Below, one piece after another: positions 10,201-23,502 of a stretch of DNA of 58,672 bases. The notes beneath the pieces are model-generated. The model saw nothing but the letters and a program-made list of their open reading frames with translations. It searched no databases and was not told where the DNA came from. The DNA is from Hyphochytrium catenoides. Its lineage: Eukaryota; Sar; Hyphochytriomycetes; Hyphochytriales; Hyphochytriaceae. Position 1 is the stretch's first letter. Each line of letters starts with the position of its first letter. The stretch covers positions 32,785-91,456 of the forward strand of contig FLMG01001160.1 in NCBI GenBank assembly GCA_900088475.1, written 5' to 3'. Made by a program: the position numbers and the translations under genes.

Positions 10201-12521
10201 ACGTTCGGTGTTACGCTGGACTGTCTGACGAACTGTTGGCGGGAATCTGACTACAGAGTTACTTTTCACTCTTGGAGCATCGTTTTCCTTATTATGGGAC
10301 AGAGCTACCCTCTTTTTTGAGGTTCCGGATTCTTTGCGTTCGCTCTCTCGAGGGTCGGTCCTTTTCTCGGTGCTCTCGGAGGAACATGTTCCCGAATTCG
10401 CTTCCTCTTTAACAGTTTTAGTCTCCGGATCGTTGAAAGAGGCTTGTACAGCTATGTTGTGACTGGATATCGTTGAAAGAGCTTGTCTCTCGTCCTTCTC
10501 TGACTCCTTTTGGACATCCTCAAGTATGCTACCGGTCGGAAGGCTCTGCGGTACTGTTTCAGGAGGGTCCCAAAGACTTGGTCCCGTCCGGGATTTAAGA
10601 TCTGCTTCAAGCCCTTGGTCCCTCGACTCGGTTTGAGCTTGCTCTCTAGCAGTGATTTTCTGCAATTTAATGCGCCTAGTATCGTCCCTGCTCTGCCTCT
10701 TGCTCGGTCTGAAGGTAGATCGTCTAAGCTCGGGATCTGTTTCTTCGAACCCTTTGCTCCTATCGCCTCGTTTGAGGTTTGCGGGCTTACTCTGTAAACC
10801 ACGGCGAATAACACCAGATGAGACTGTTAGAGATCGTGCTGGCACCCGAATCGGTATCGCAGCCATCACCTTGGAATCTAACTTGTCTTTAGACCCTAAC
10901 ACAGACAAGTCTTCTGCATTTTGACGTCTTGTCTTCTTAGCCTATGGCAGAATTCCTCAGTTTAAGCAGTAGGGCATATTAAGTCGTATAGATCCTCTGC
11001 AAGCTACTGTCGCATTGTTATGCGGTCCAGATGAGATGAGCTTACCTTGGCAAGAGCGCCAACGGAGGGCCGAGTAATTGCTGCGGCTTGGAGCGGTCCC
11101 TGCTGCCACGAGGTCCTGATTCGGTGGTCTATCTCACTCTTTGATTGCCGAAGATTCATCAGTTCCGTATGTATGTTTTCCGCACTGAAATCGCCTAACT
11201 TTGCGAGCCTCTCGTTTGGCTCGCCCTTGTGTGATGAGCTTCTTATGGCGGAAACATCAAAGGAGAACTGGGAAGATAGAGTACTGAAATCCTTGTACCC
11301 ATCAACCAACTGTCGTATTCTTGTCTAGGCATACAGTGGAGGTAGAGACATACATTTTTGCATGAGTGGAATGACCCATTGGATGCCCAGCAGCACCCCT
11401 TACCTGTAATAGAACAGCTTCCTCGTCCGTATCCTTCTTTATTGCTCTCAAGTGCTCAGTTACACTTGGTAAGACTTCAGCGATTTCCTTTAACTCTTTG
11501 GCTGTTGCTCGGACCTGGATCCCACATCACTGGGTTAGTGCGATGACTAAGAAGATCCTACTTCGAACGCTATTTAACCTCAGAGATATCTGGAGATCTG
11601 GAGGAGTTGCGAAGGCTCGCAGAAGGTTCCTGGAGTCGGCTTTCTATCTGTCGAATTCGTTCTCTCGTGTCGTTTAGGTCCTGGACCAACAAGCTATGTT
11701 CCATGGGTATGGGGAATGTAGCTTCCACTGCAGGAACACTTGTATGGCGGTTAGCATTGACATCCACTTTCTCGTCCGCGGTAGACTGCAAAGGAGCTTT
11801 GTCTTGCATAACGTTCTTTGCAGAGGACGTTCGAGCACTAGGAGCTCTACCTCTCAAAGTGGAAGGTCTTGACGGGTATGCTCTGAGCTCCGACGGTCTT
11901 TGAACGGCCTTGGGCTTCTGAATTTGGATTCTAACTGGTGGCTGCAAGCTCTCATGAGGTTTACGACTCTCTTTATTGGCTTTAAGGAAACGCACTGCTC
12001 TCTCTTTGGGCCGCTCCTTGGACAGTCCCTCTGGAGACCTGCCTCCAGGAAGGGCTCTTATAGTTGCCTGATGTGGCTCCGGTACTCTTCTTCTTGCAGT
12101 AACAGGTGACGAGTTATGCAAAAAGTCAGAGTCGAAGTCGGCATCCGTCAGAAGCGTTGAGGGGATGCTTGTAAATTGGTTCCTAAACCTTCCATTCGCA
12201 CGAGGTGAGAGTTCTTCGTCATCTCGGATAATGCTCTCCATTCTGTGTATGATAGAATGGATAAAAGTAAGCTCTTAACAGAGAATGGAGAGCTTTGTTC
12301 TCAGCCTGCAACTGTCATGACATTGGTGGGAGGTAGCCAACAAGACATCTCCCTTGCGTCCATCAGGCCGAAGGTGTAACGTGATCGATGAAGAATGCGC
12401 ATTGAGTACTGCTGCAGCGCCTTCCGCCTCGACCTCCTCTGACAGGACTGAGCGCTTGGATAAGAACAGTGTCTCCATAAAGCTCAAAGACGCGATGACA
12501 TGACCTTTTGCCTTTTGCCAT
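7298..12521 (-). CDS. Long low-complexity and coiled-coil protein with a centrin-like EF-hand
   Basis: One large gene of roughly 1,250 residues in about 13 exons. It is reconstructed from open stretches at about 12241-11585, 11519-11407, 11320-11047, 10940-10120, 10010-9950, 9850-9690, 9680-9480, 9432-9118, 8995-8330 and 8203-7298 (TGA at 7298-7300). An apparent stop at 9454 lies inside a 72-base GTGCGT...CGCAG intron whose removal restores frame. Mid-protein there is one canonical EF-hand loop, DADHDGYIDYHE (9779-9814), followed by LRHALAALRIEL, as in centrins. The remainder is Ser/Lys/Glu-rich with short helical coiled-coil patches (LQAENKALHSL, LLKSLELQLIQEEV). No family was recognised. 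A calcium-responsive scaffold, perhaps of the centrosome or cytoskeleton, is only inference. The start is unresolved: ATGs at 12521 and 12478 are in different frames, and 12521 fits the next exon's phase. Confidence 0.6.
9779..9814 (-). other. EF-hand calcium-binding loop
   Basis: Twelve residues with acidic or oxygen ligands at positions 1, 3, 5, 9 and 12 and Gly at 6, preceded by a helix (ETIRRCFNLA) and followed by one (LRHALAAL). This is a complete canonical loop. The partner hand expected after it is reduced to a short stretch around EIRYAEFTALVAA. Confidence 0.85.
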
Positions 12522-12904
12522 TTTTTCTTCAACCTTCCCAACGATTGTTAAACTGAAAGCTTAAGTTACTAAAGAAGCCTGACACAATGATTCGTCTAAT
12601 CAGATTAGCTGCATACAGACATTCCCCTGGAGCTCAGTGCCTCCATCGGCTGGTCCATCCTCCCATAATATTCATTGCTTCGCACTGAGACAATAATATG
12701 ATGAAGCTCTGAACACTCGTCCAGCTTTCCAGAGAGCTCATGACTGGTGATTGGTTTCTTCCAAGACGGAGGAACCTGGCAACTACTTTGCAAAGCTTCG
12801 AACGAGGCCTCATCACTTTATTGGCGTCTCTTGCCGTCCACCTCGAGGAGGTATCTCACTTTAACTGTTACCTCCGCCCCCAACCACTCGGCGGACCCTG
12901 ACGC

Positions 12905-14149
12905 ATGACGATGGAGGGCCGGGACAAGAAAGCGAAGAAGAGCAAGAAACAGGGAACCAGTGCGGACAAAGGTGAAAGGAACAATAGAGAGAAAGCTCAA
13001 CCTACGAAATCATCAACGACTGGGATCAAAGACAGTGGCACTGACACGCTTCAATCACACGCCAAGTCAAGAGAAACTGGAAACCCAATCAACTCAGTGA
13101 ATCAGGCGACAAAGTCAAGGAAACGCAACTTGGACGCGTTGACTGGTGGAAAAGCAGATAGCAATGATGTTGCTGGCACACAAAGTAGTCCCTGGGAGGT
13201 TGTTACCGTAAGCGCCTCCGATGTCATGAATCCATGTGGGAAGCCTCTCACCGCTGCACAATAACGTTATTCACAGGCTGTTTTTCGGGTCTCTCTTCCT
13301 CCTTCCTATATTGGAGACATACAGGCTGGAGTCAACGCTGTGCTCAACAGCTACGTCATGAAGTAGGTAACCTTTGCTCTCTAAGACGAGAAAGTCGCTT
13401 TTAGGCGTTACTGACAGAGTAACGATACGACAATTGTCTGACCTTTTCGTCTGAATGTAGGTATCGTGATGATGTAGACGGTGTTATCATGGCATACTCC
13501 AAAGTTGATCTGTGCACCGATCACGCCAACATTTTGAACGAGAACCCCTATATTCTTTTCTCAGTTAAAGCGCGAGCCCTTATCTTCAGGCCTCAGAAGG
13601 GCATGGTGCTACGGGGCAAGGTCAACAAGGTCGGCAGCAACCACATTGGGATGCTAGTGAACGGCATTTTCAACGCCTCCATTCCCGGCAATGAGGTCTC
13701 GGATGGCTATGTCTTTAACCCGCATAAAGATGCTTGGTAAGCTGTCTAACTCCGATCTGACTACTTCTTAAGAGCCTGGTACTCCTGCTCTCCTGTTGGT
13801 AACATCATTCTTGGATCCATGAAAACGATGGCTTCAAATCTCTTCAGTCGATCAATGCTGATCACTGCTTATTCCCCTTTACAGGACGAATGAAGCTGAT
13901 AACACCATCAAAGTTGATGATGAAGTGGAGTTCCGGGTCGCAAAGTAAATGCACATGAGCTATGCAGTATTTCAGACGCATAATCTAACACCCATCTCTT
14001 CTCTGACCCTCAACAGCTTGTTCGAGTCCAGCGGACTTATAGCCATCTCGGGTAGCCTAAAGCCTGACCCTGAAGACCATAGTGAAGACCATACGGCTAA
14101 TGCATCTGCCAAGAAAAAGCGGCGGAAAGGAGATAAAGGCAAACACTAG
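12905..14149 (+). CDS. RNA polymerase I subunit RPA43-like protein
   Basis: Five exons, 12905-13207, 13277-13362, 13461-13736, 13885-13944 and 14017-14149, encode 285 residues with all phases consistent. The first 100 residues are Lys/Ser/Thr-rich and probably disordered. The core starts at the VFRVSLPPSYIGD segment, followed by ANILNENPYILFSVKARAL and an OB-type block, PQKGMVLRGKVNKVGSNHIG then MLVNGIFNASIPG. This is the signature of RPA43/Rpb7-like stalk subunits, and the NASI stretch points to RPA43. In yeast and animals this subunit forms the Pol I stalk and contacts Rrn3/TIF-IA for rRNA transcription. The C-terminus is a short lysine-rich tail (AKKKRRKGDKGKH), a likely nuclear or nucleolar signal. 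The gene is divergent from the EF-hand protein gene across about 380 bp. The Met at 12911 is an equally possible start. Confidence 0.85.
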
Positions 14150-14353
14150 ATGGATCTCCGCGATAGGGTAGCAGCAGTATAAGCAAATGAAGGCAGCAGT
14201 AAAGGACGAGGAAGCTTGCTATCATTGAGCCTTGGTCAGCACTAAGTAGATGAATAACAGCTTAATCTGTCTCGAGGCAGTAACAAAACCGACACCCAGA
14301 CATAAAAAGGCCAAAAACTCGAGGCTGCTAAGCTGTGAAGCCTGTACGACCTT

Positions 14354-17300
14354 CTAGTTGAAGTCTTCTGAACCATAGCCCGAACCATACCCAGATCCGA
14401 AGTCTGAGCCGCAATCTGAGCCCGAACCGTATCCCGACCCATAACCGGAACCGTAACCAGAACCGTAACCAGAGCCGTAACCAGACACATACCTACGAGA
14501 GGGAGCGCAGGGCGATCAGGGAGCAGAAAGCTGTTGGTGGTTTGCAAAGGGGTTACTTACCCTTGATCATCCATTCGCCGCCGACCGCGCCTAATACGAA
14601 TATTGCCTCGGTCTCTACTGCGGAAGTTGATCATACGGATAGTCAGTTAAACAAGGCAAGGTGTTAATAGAAGAAAAAGGGTTCTCACCTTGACCTCCGC
14701 ATACCTCCCTCTAACCTAACAGGTCCGGTGGGGAAAGGCTCTGGCTGTCCTTGGTCTTCACCATAACTGCCAAGACGGTCAAACGACAAGATATCATTTA
14801 TTAGTAGTAGAAGCAGGACATGTAAGTTGGAGGAGCAGGATGTGTAGGTTCAATAGAGGAATCAGTATACAGGTAGAAGGAAAGAGAGGCAAAAGCCCAC
14901 CTCTTAAAGATGAGAGGCTTGTATGAATCATCCTTATCCATCAAACTTGAATTTTGAAACCGCGCAATCATCGAAGCCTTGCCTTGGATTCTAGCGTAGG
15001 TGACGCGGCAAACCTAAAACCCGTCAAGCGAATGAGATAAGAGTCACGAACCGTGGTCGTATCATAAATTTCCGCATACCTTCTCACTATTAAAGTTGGG
15101 CCACTTCCTATCATTGAACTCGTGGAAAAATGCAATGATGGACCGATAGTCAATAAAGTTTAAAAAAGCATAACCAACGTTGCACTTGTTCTTGAAGTCG
15201 ATCGGCAGATAAAAGAAGTCATACAGTCCCTGGACAAAGAGAGTTAGAAAGATGATAAAATAAGAGTATAGTGGGTGGACTGTAAGATGTCAATCAAGAG
15301 CTACGAGGACGGTTAAAAAGGAGGGACGAGTGAATCGCACTGCATTCGCATCAAAGAGGGAAAGTTAGTGGTCACGAAGCTCAAGCACAACCACAGAGGC
15401 CCCAGACCCTTCAGACGCCAATAGCGTGCTTCTGCACAACTTACTGCATGATTCACGCTAATCTCTGCAAGCAGCATTTGCTGGGAATACTTGTTAGGAA
15501 TGTTTCTAATCATGATTGTTGTTCTTTTATCTATTCCCAGCCGGATGCTTTCCAGATTCAAGGCAAATTGCTGCACAAAAAAGAGGCAAAAGCTTATCAG
15601 TCTTACATAAATGAGTAATTGAAGGCTCAGAAGGAAGATGCAGGAAATACCAATGAACCCAGCTGACTGCTATAGGCTATGGAAATCCAAATAACAGCTA
15701 ACGCTACTGGAGCCATTGCACTTACCGCATCCGTAGTGCCAGAGCTCCCTTTGCTAGGATCTCTGCCCGCGGGAGAGGGATCTCTTGATCGGGACTGGAG
15801 GGTGCTGGAAGCCACCACACGGTTCTTCTTATGCAGTACAGGACCATGCGGAGTAGGGCGGCCCACCGGGTAGTCTGATGGGTCGTAGACAGACGGACAA
15901 GATTAGATTATGGAATTTTCCGAATATTAGTCAGAAGCGGTGGCTTTCACTCTTATCAGGACCTAGTCCATCAAAGAACAACAAAGGCCTCAAATTACAA
16001 ACGCTTACCATCCCAGTCGGAGTTGTTAGTATCACTGTCCAGCAGTGTGGTCACTGAAGAGTAAGGGATGTCGTTCTGTGCCAACGTGGACCCATATAAC
16101 CCTGAATTCACCATTCAAGGAAGAAAGTGCAAAGAGCAGGGTGAGAGGTTGATGCGGCTGTTACAATCGCCACAAGTAGCTGACCTGTTCCTGAGAAAGG
16201 TGTGGAATAGAGGCTCGACGAAGCGTTGAACCGAGAGTTGGACCGAGTAGTGACGGAGGTCACAAAAGGGAGACCAAAACCGGGTAAGCCTGCTTGTCGT
16301 GGAGAGACGTAGTTGGTTTGAGACACAATAAAGGTTCACAAGTCCAGGCTGAAAGGTGCAACAAGGGCACATACCTCCCGTTGTTGCGGGTGAGTTTGTT
16401 CGACCTGGGAGCCCAATCGTACTTGTAGTCAGGCCCGACGTTCGCGTGGTCGTGAGAGTCTGAAGAGTTGGGCCCGCAAGTGGAGCTTTGTAACTCTGCA
16501 CTAAATCATAATGACGCTTCATTAGCGCCGCTGTCTCTGCACCAGGCTTCAGAACCGTTAGATCAAGCGTAGCTCCCCAAGGGGCCTGGCCATTGCATCG
16601 CGACAGAGCGATCCGGGCCTCCCGCACGTCCGGAAACTCCACAATGCGTGCATCCACCGCCTGTCGATCCCTGCTGACTTTTGTAACCTGACCATACTTG
16701 GCAAAGTATTCGATAATATCCTCCTCTTTTACTGTGAGCGGGATTGGTCGGACTACTAAGAGTCCGCCGTTGAAATCACTATCAGGTAGTTCTGCGGGCA
16801 CCAGATATTCAACATTCAGGATCCCGTGTTGGTCAGCCAAGCGAAGCATCCGAATATCTTGTCCATTGAGGCTCTGCTTGGCACGGTAGGCTGCTCTCGT
16901 GTCAAAGAAGACTGCCACAATAATGCCCTTACTCTTGAAGTTCAAATTCACCTCTTTCACAATCCCGTATGGGGCGAAAAATTCAGTCAGCTGTTCCAAG
17001 GATATGGAATTGAAAGCCCCAAACTTCGAACGAACCATTATGTAACGCGTGGCCTCCTTCGTCACAAACGGATCTAGGATGCTATCCACATGCTCGGAAC
17101 CCGACGCAGTCTCGGAGCCTGAACCTATGCCACCTTCTTTATCGGACTCTGATCCTGACTCCAATCCGAGATTCAGAGAGGAGGCGCTCATATTGCTCCC
17201 ACGGCCGGTCCAGGGGTCAGCCGTATGAACGAGCTTTAGCTCACGTTGTCTCCCTATGGAAGGACTTGGCTCTGTTGCCACCTCTGACTTCTGATCCGTT

Positions 17301-18196
17301 GGACTAGCAAGAGGGAGAAGTCCGGGTGGAACGCTTGGGAACGGTTTGCCAGTCGGAGTTTCTAGAGCTTTGGGCTCCCCGATTCGGGGACTTTGTTCAA
17401 CCTTTGCGCTGTCGCTGCTCCAGTCCGGAGCAGCTTCACCCCGGCCAAATAGATCCCAGCCTCCCCAGGCCCCATACTTTGCTGCAGATATATTCTCATC
17501 TGAGCTAATCGCGAGCTCCTTTGATAACTCCGCAGCCAGATCGTCGGGGAAGTCGTCAGCGTTATTGCTCGAACGGTCGGGTTGCGGAGCGCTGGCGCCA
17601 AAAGCGTTGGCTATAAGAGTCACGCGTAAGTGCTAAAGAATCTCAGCATTCTTAATATATATGAAAGTAGTAGCGCGAAACTTGACCAACGGGAGCGATG
17701 ACATAAAGTTTAATCTATGCGAATAAAGTACCAGATACTCACATTCGTTTGGAGAGGGAATCTTAGGAGATGGGGCTAGCACGACACCATGAAGGCCAGT
17801 GATGCTACCGTCGTCCCTGTGTTTCTTCATAGCACCCTGGTAAAAGTGGTACAAAATATTTAGATTACCATTTTCTCGTCTACAGCACCTAGAACTTACC
17901 TGCTTGTGCATGTCTAAATGGCATGGGGAGCAGAAGCTCATCTCACAAGACGAACAATGCACCACTGCTTGCCTTTCACCGCAGTCTTCGCACGTTGTCA
18001 TCTCCTCCACTGCATGTCTTGTGAATGCTCCCTATAAAAAGTCTAGATTGAGATCAAACTCTTTCTCATACTTGTTGAGATTTCTAACCTTGCTGTGCCG
18101 CTTCTCCGCACAAGGAGTGCAATACTGGAGCTCACATTCTTTGCAGTACTTGGTGCTGTCTTTCCCACATTTCGAGCATTTGGCTTCAAGTTCCAT
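14354..18196 (-). CDS. Mei2-like RNA-binding protein with N-terminal B-box-like zinc fingers
   Basis: A multi-exon gene from ATG at 18196 to TAG at 14354-14356. Residues 1 to about 75 form two Cys-rich modules, CSKCGKDSTKYCKEC and then CEDCGERQAVVHCSSC plus CSPCHLDMHK, resembling tandem B-boxes. A disordered Ser/Pro/Glu-rich region follows. RRM1 is at about 17020-16830 (RYIMVRSKFGAF, EFFAPYGIVKEV) and RRM2 at about 16770-16560 (GGLLVVRPIPLTV, YFAKYGQVTKV). The Mei2-specific C-terminal RRM3 is split over exons between about 15580 and 14900: TIMIRNIPNKYSQQMLL, GLYDFFYLPIDFKNKCNVGY, FNSEKV, and ARIQGKASMIARFQNSSLM. The tail is a GYGS repeat. Mei2 proteins bind RNA to drive meiosis in fission yeast, and related proteins act in plant development. 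The upstream exon containing the zinc fingers is joined to RRM1 by my splice model only. The 16110-14600 exons are approximate. Confidence 0.87.
14357..14494 (-). repeat. GYGS-repeat tail of the Mei2-like protein
   Basis: About ten near-tandem Gly-Tyr-Gly-Ser units, with a GSDCGSDFGS interruption, encode the last 45 or so residues. Such Gly/Tyr/Ser-rich tails are frequent in RNA-binding proteins that self-associate. The nucleotide repeat is also a likely site of length variation. Confidence 0.85.
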
Positions 18197-19970
18197 CCTT
18201 CAAGATTACCAGGGAGCGAAATCTAAAAGAGTTCTCTCAAACTACGCATCCGCCCATAGCCAGTTCTTGTTCAATGAGAGGATCTACCCGAACAACCTTC
18301 CAGTGTGAAAGACGGACGAGTCAAGATCTGCAAGTGAGTGTTGATAGTGCCGGTGACAACGAGAACCTCACTGGACAGGTGAATCTAAGATCGCCTCAAT
18401 CCACTACCCTGTAGCGATCTTCGACCGCATGTCAGTCGCCACTCCTGCCAGTAAACTCTAATGAGGGCATGCACGAAATGAACGGATGAACAGTGCTGTC
18501 TTGCTGATGCAGCTCCGCGCAAGTTCTTCAACTAGGGGAAGAGATGCAAGGACCACGGCTCATCCGCATCTCCTGCGAGACGCATGGGTCACAAGCAGAG
18601 GAGAGAGGACAAAGTGGGCAGATAGGGCAAAGGGAGCATAAGAGGGGGCTCCATACAGTTGCTCTTCTTCCCTCTCCAGCGAGCGATTATTGTTGTTGTC
18701 CCGCGATCACAGTCTTCATGTAAGTGCCGATGTTACTACTTGGACAAGTACCTGCTGTACTTATGCAGCAAGAAAGAATCCTTTTTCTTAGGGTGGCTAC
18801 TTATGTAAGGTAAGACTTGTCCTTAGAAGATTTATCTACACCGTTCCTGCAATTGCTTTGCTTCTAGCCGTTCGGTGTAGTTGTACTGGGTTACACAGAA
18901 GGCATCCATACAGAATGAGTGTTGTCCGTTAGCGGCGATCTACAAGATCTGCGGCAATTGCGAGCCCGGCGACGGCTGATGTTGATGTGCTGCCAAGACT
19001 TCCTTTCCTGGGTCTTCACGGTGACTCCCGACTTCGTGGTCGGTTGATCTTCTTTTTTATTTATCTGCAGAGGTCGGCAGCCTGCAGCACCCCAATTTCT
19101 ACGATCAACAGCTAGACGATGAGGAAGGCAGCGAGATAGCGAAGTATAGTCCTCTTGACGCAGAGAGCTCGAGCATCATACTGGTTTCACTCATCCACGA
19201 TGCCCACACCCATTTCGACCATTACCGCAGTTCGCCACATACTATGTTCACATGCGAATCATCGCTTGCTTAGATACGGGTTAGAGTAGAAGTATATTAC
19301 ATATTAGAAGGCGAGGTCCTTGTCGTCATGGTGTGTGAATAGCGGTTTGGCCTGACTCGGGATGTAGAACATCTTTGCCTTCTGCAACTTTTGAGTCTAC
19401 CGATCGCAAGGAACGCCAGAGTTATCAAGTGATAATGGTACGTGCTATATATATTGTACTGTGCTACATATATAGATATATGCCTTTGTGGGATATCCAA
19501 GGCTGATCAGATGCTTACTGGCTGCTGCTATTATCTTCCGTGATGCAAAGCCTAACAACGAGGACCAGTTGATCAGGATCCCTTGAGACATCAATCTCCG
19601 CCCCATTTGTAGCTCTAACCTGGGGTAGCACCGCCTCTTATGCCGATGGGGAGTTCGTTAAAGCAGGTCTAAGTATATTAGTACGGAGCGGTTCAAGGTT
19701 CCCGATTTGAAGCCTCTCCGTTGTTCCATAAACCACTCCTAAGAGTCTGCACACCTAAATTACTTGATGGGACCATCTTCTATCCGCCCAAGTCATCATT
19801 GAAGACAGGCACTCACTTTTGATCCCGAATTATGAGATATTAACAAGTACGGTTGTATGGCCGGCGAGGAGGCTGGTATTACTTTTTAAGGCTATCGAAC
19901 GCGAATCAGTACCGCAGGTCGCTTACCTTAAAAGAGACACGTAGAACCTAGTTTCTGGTCTTGATTAGAG
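18197..19970. other. Gene-poor stretch upstream of the Mei2-like gene
   Basis: No open frame with protein-like composition or splice-consistent continuation was found on either strand. It presumably includes the Mei2-like gene's promoter near 18200-18700. No tRNA, rRNA or small nuclear RNA was recognised by eye. Confidence 0.45.
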
Positions 19971-20314
19971 GAACGAGACGCGGGACTACTACCAGTGAAG
20001 CAGTCCTCCCCAACGCCTTTGTGTTTCCTCATTGGAGAAGCGATGTATCAACAGCACAGCCCGTCCACCCTAGCGACTGCTAAAGCACATGATGGTGCAG
20101 TCGAGTTGGTCGCCACTAACTTGCCTCGTTGGATTACATGTGAACCTACAGTAGGCTGCCTATTACTGATTGAGAGACCTCCAAAAGCCTGACGAAGGTC
20201 CGTCAGATGGATGGAGAGTGGTTGGGGAAAGACCTAGATTTAGGTTGAGACATCTCCCTTGCCGAACGCGTGGGAGAGTCAGTTAAATGCGCCACTTCGC
20301 TATCGGATAAATAT
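19971..20314. repeat. Tandem duplication, copy 1
   Basis: A 344-base unit beginning GAACGAGACGCGGGACTACT that is followed immediately by a near-identical second copy. Copy 1 carries a 3-base insertion (ATCAACAGC where copy 2 has ATCAGC) and a handful of point differences. Each copy holds a short open frame of 65 to 87 codons with no recognisable domain. I treat these as incidental. Confidence 0.9.
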
Positions 20315-20654
20315 GAACGAGACGCGGGACTACTACCAGGGAAGCAGTCCTCCCCAACGCCTTTGTGTTTCCTCATCGGAGAAGCGATGTATCAGCACAG
20401 CCCGTCCACCCTAGCGACTGCTAAAGCACATGATGGTGCAGTCGAGTTGGTCGCCACTAACTTGCCTCGTTGGTTTACATGTGAACCTACAGTAGGCTGC
20501 CTATTACTGATTGAGAGACCTCCAAAAGCCTGACGAAGGTCCGTCAGATGGATAGAGAGTAGTTGGGCAAAGACCTAGATTTAGGTTGAGACATCTCCCT
20601 TGCCGAACGCGTGGGAGAGTCAGTAGGATGCGCCACTTCGCCATCGGATAAATA
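20315..20654. repeat. Tandem duplication, copy 2
   Basis: The second, directly repeated copy, about 340 bases, more than 95% like the first by eye. It ends at CGGATAAATA, after which the similarity to the start of another unit stops. So there are two full copies only. Confidence 0.9.
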
Positions 20655-21140
20655 CTTTGCTTGGCGTTAAATAACGAATAAAATATGTGGACCAGGAGAG
20701 TAAGGCGCCTTGTCTGGCCATGGTATCGGGGGTTTAATCGTCCATTCTTGGCATTGAACTTGGCACTGAAGTCCGTATGAAGCGAGCTCAGCTATCTGTT
20801 ACCAAAGCAGATAGCCAAACCTTAAGAACTTAGATTATGGATATCCTGTTGGTGTTAGCTCTTGGGCAGATCGCTCATATTGTCTAGACCACAACGTGCC
20901 AGAAAGTCAATCAGCGCAAAGTCTTTCGTTCATAGTTGCTTCCTTACATACCTTCCATCACAAAAGGGTGCCAATCCACGTCTTCGTTGACGCGAGCTCG
21001 TTCGAGTGGCTCATCTTCGTGGACGGAATGGCCCGACAACATTCTCCTTCGTCGTCCAGTGTAAGCAAAATTACTAGGGGAGTCTAAAGGGTTCTGTTGA
21101 GTAACGAGCTAAAAAAAAATGGAGAATAATTAGTCAGGCG
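20655..21140. other. No gene seen between the duplication and the YAK1-like gene
   Basis: One 63-codon frame on the plus strand lacks any family resemblance. The stretch includes an A-rich run near 21110 just past the end of the kinase gene. Confidence 0.4.

Positions 21141-23502
<2,362 letters not shown>

Noticed and set aside
19600-19720. GGTTCAAGG stretch considered as the T-arm of a tRNA gene
   Set aside because: No acceptor stem, D-arm or anticodon arm could be paired around it.
19995-20533. Two short plus-strand open frames, 65 and 87 codons, with nearly the same protein
   Set aside because: They exist because the DNA is tandemly duplicated. There is no domain, no splice context and no independent evidence of coding. 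Kept as a repeat only.
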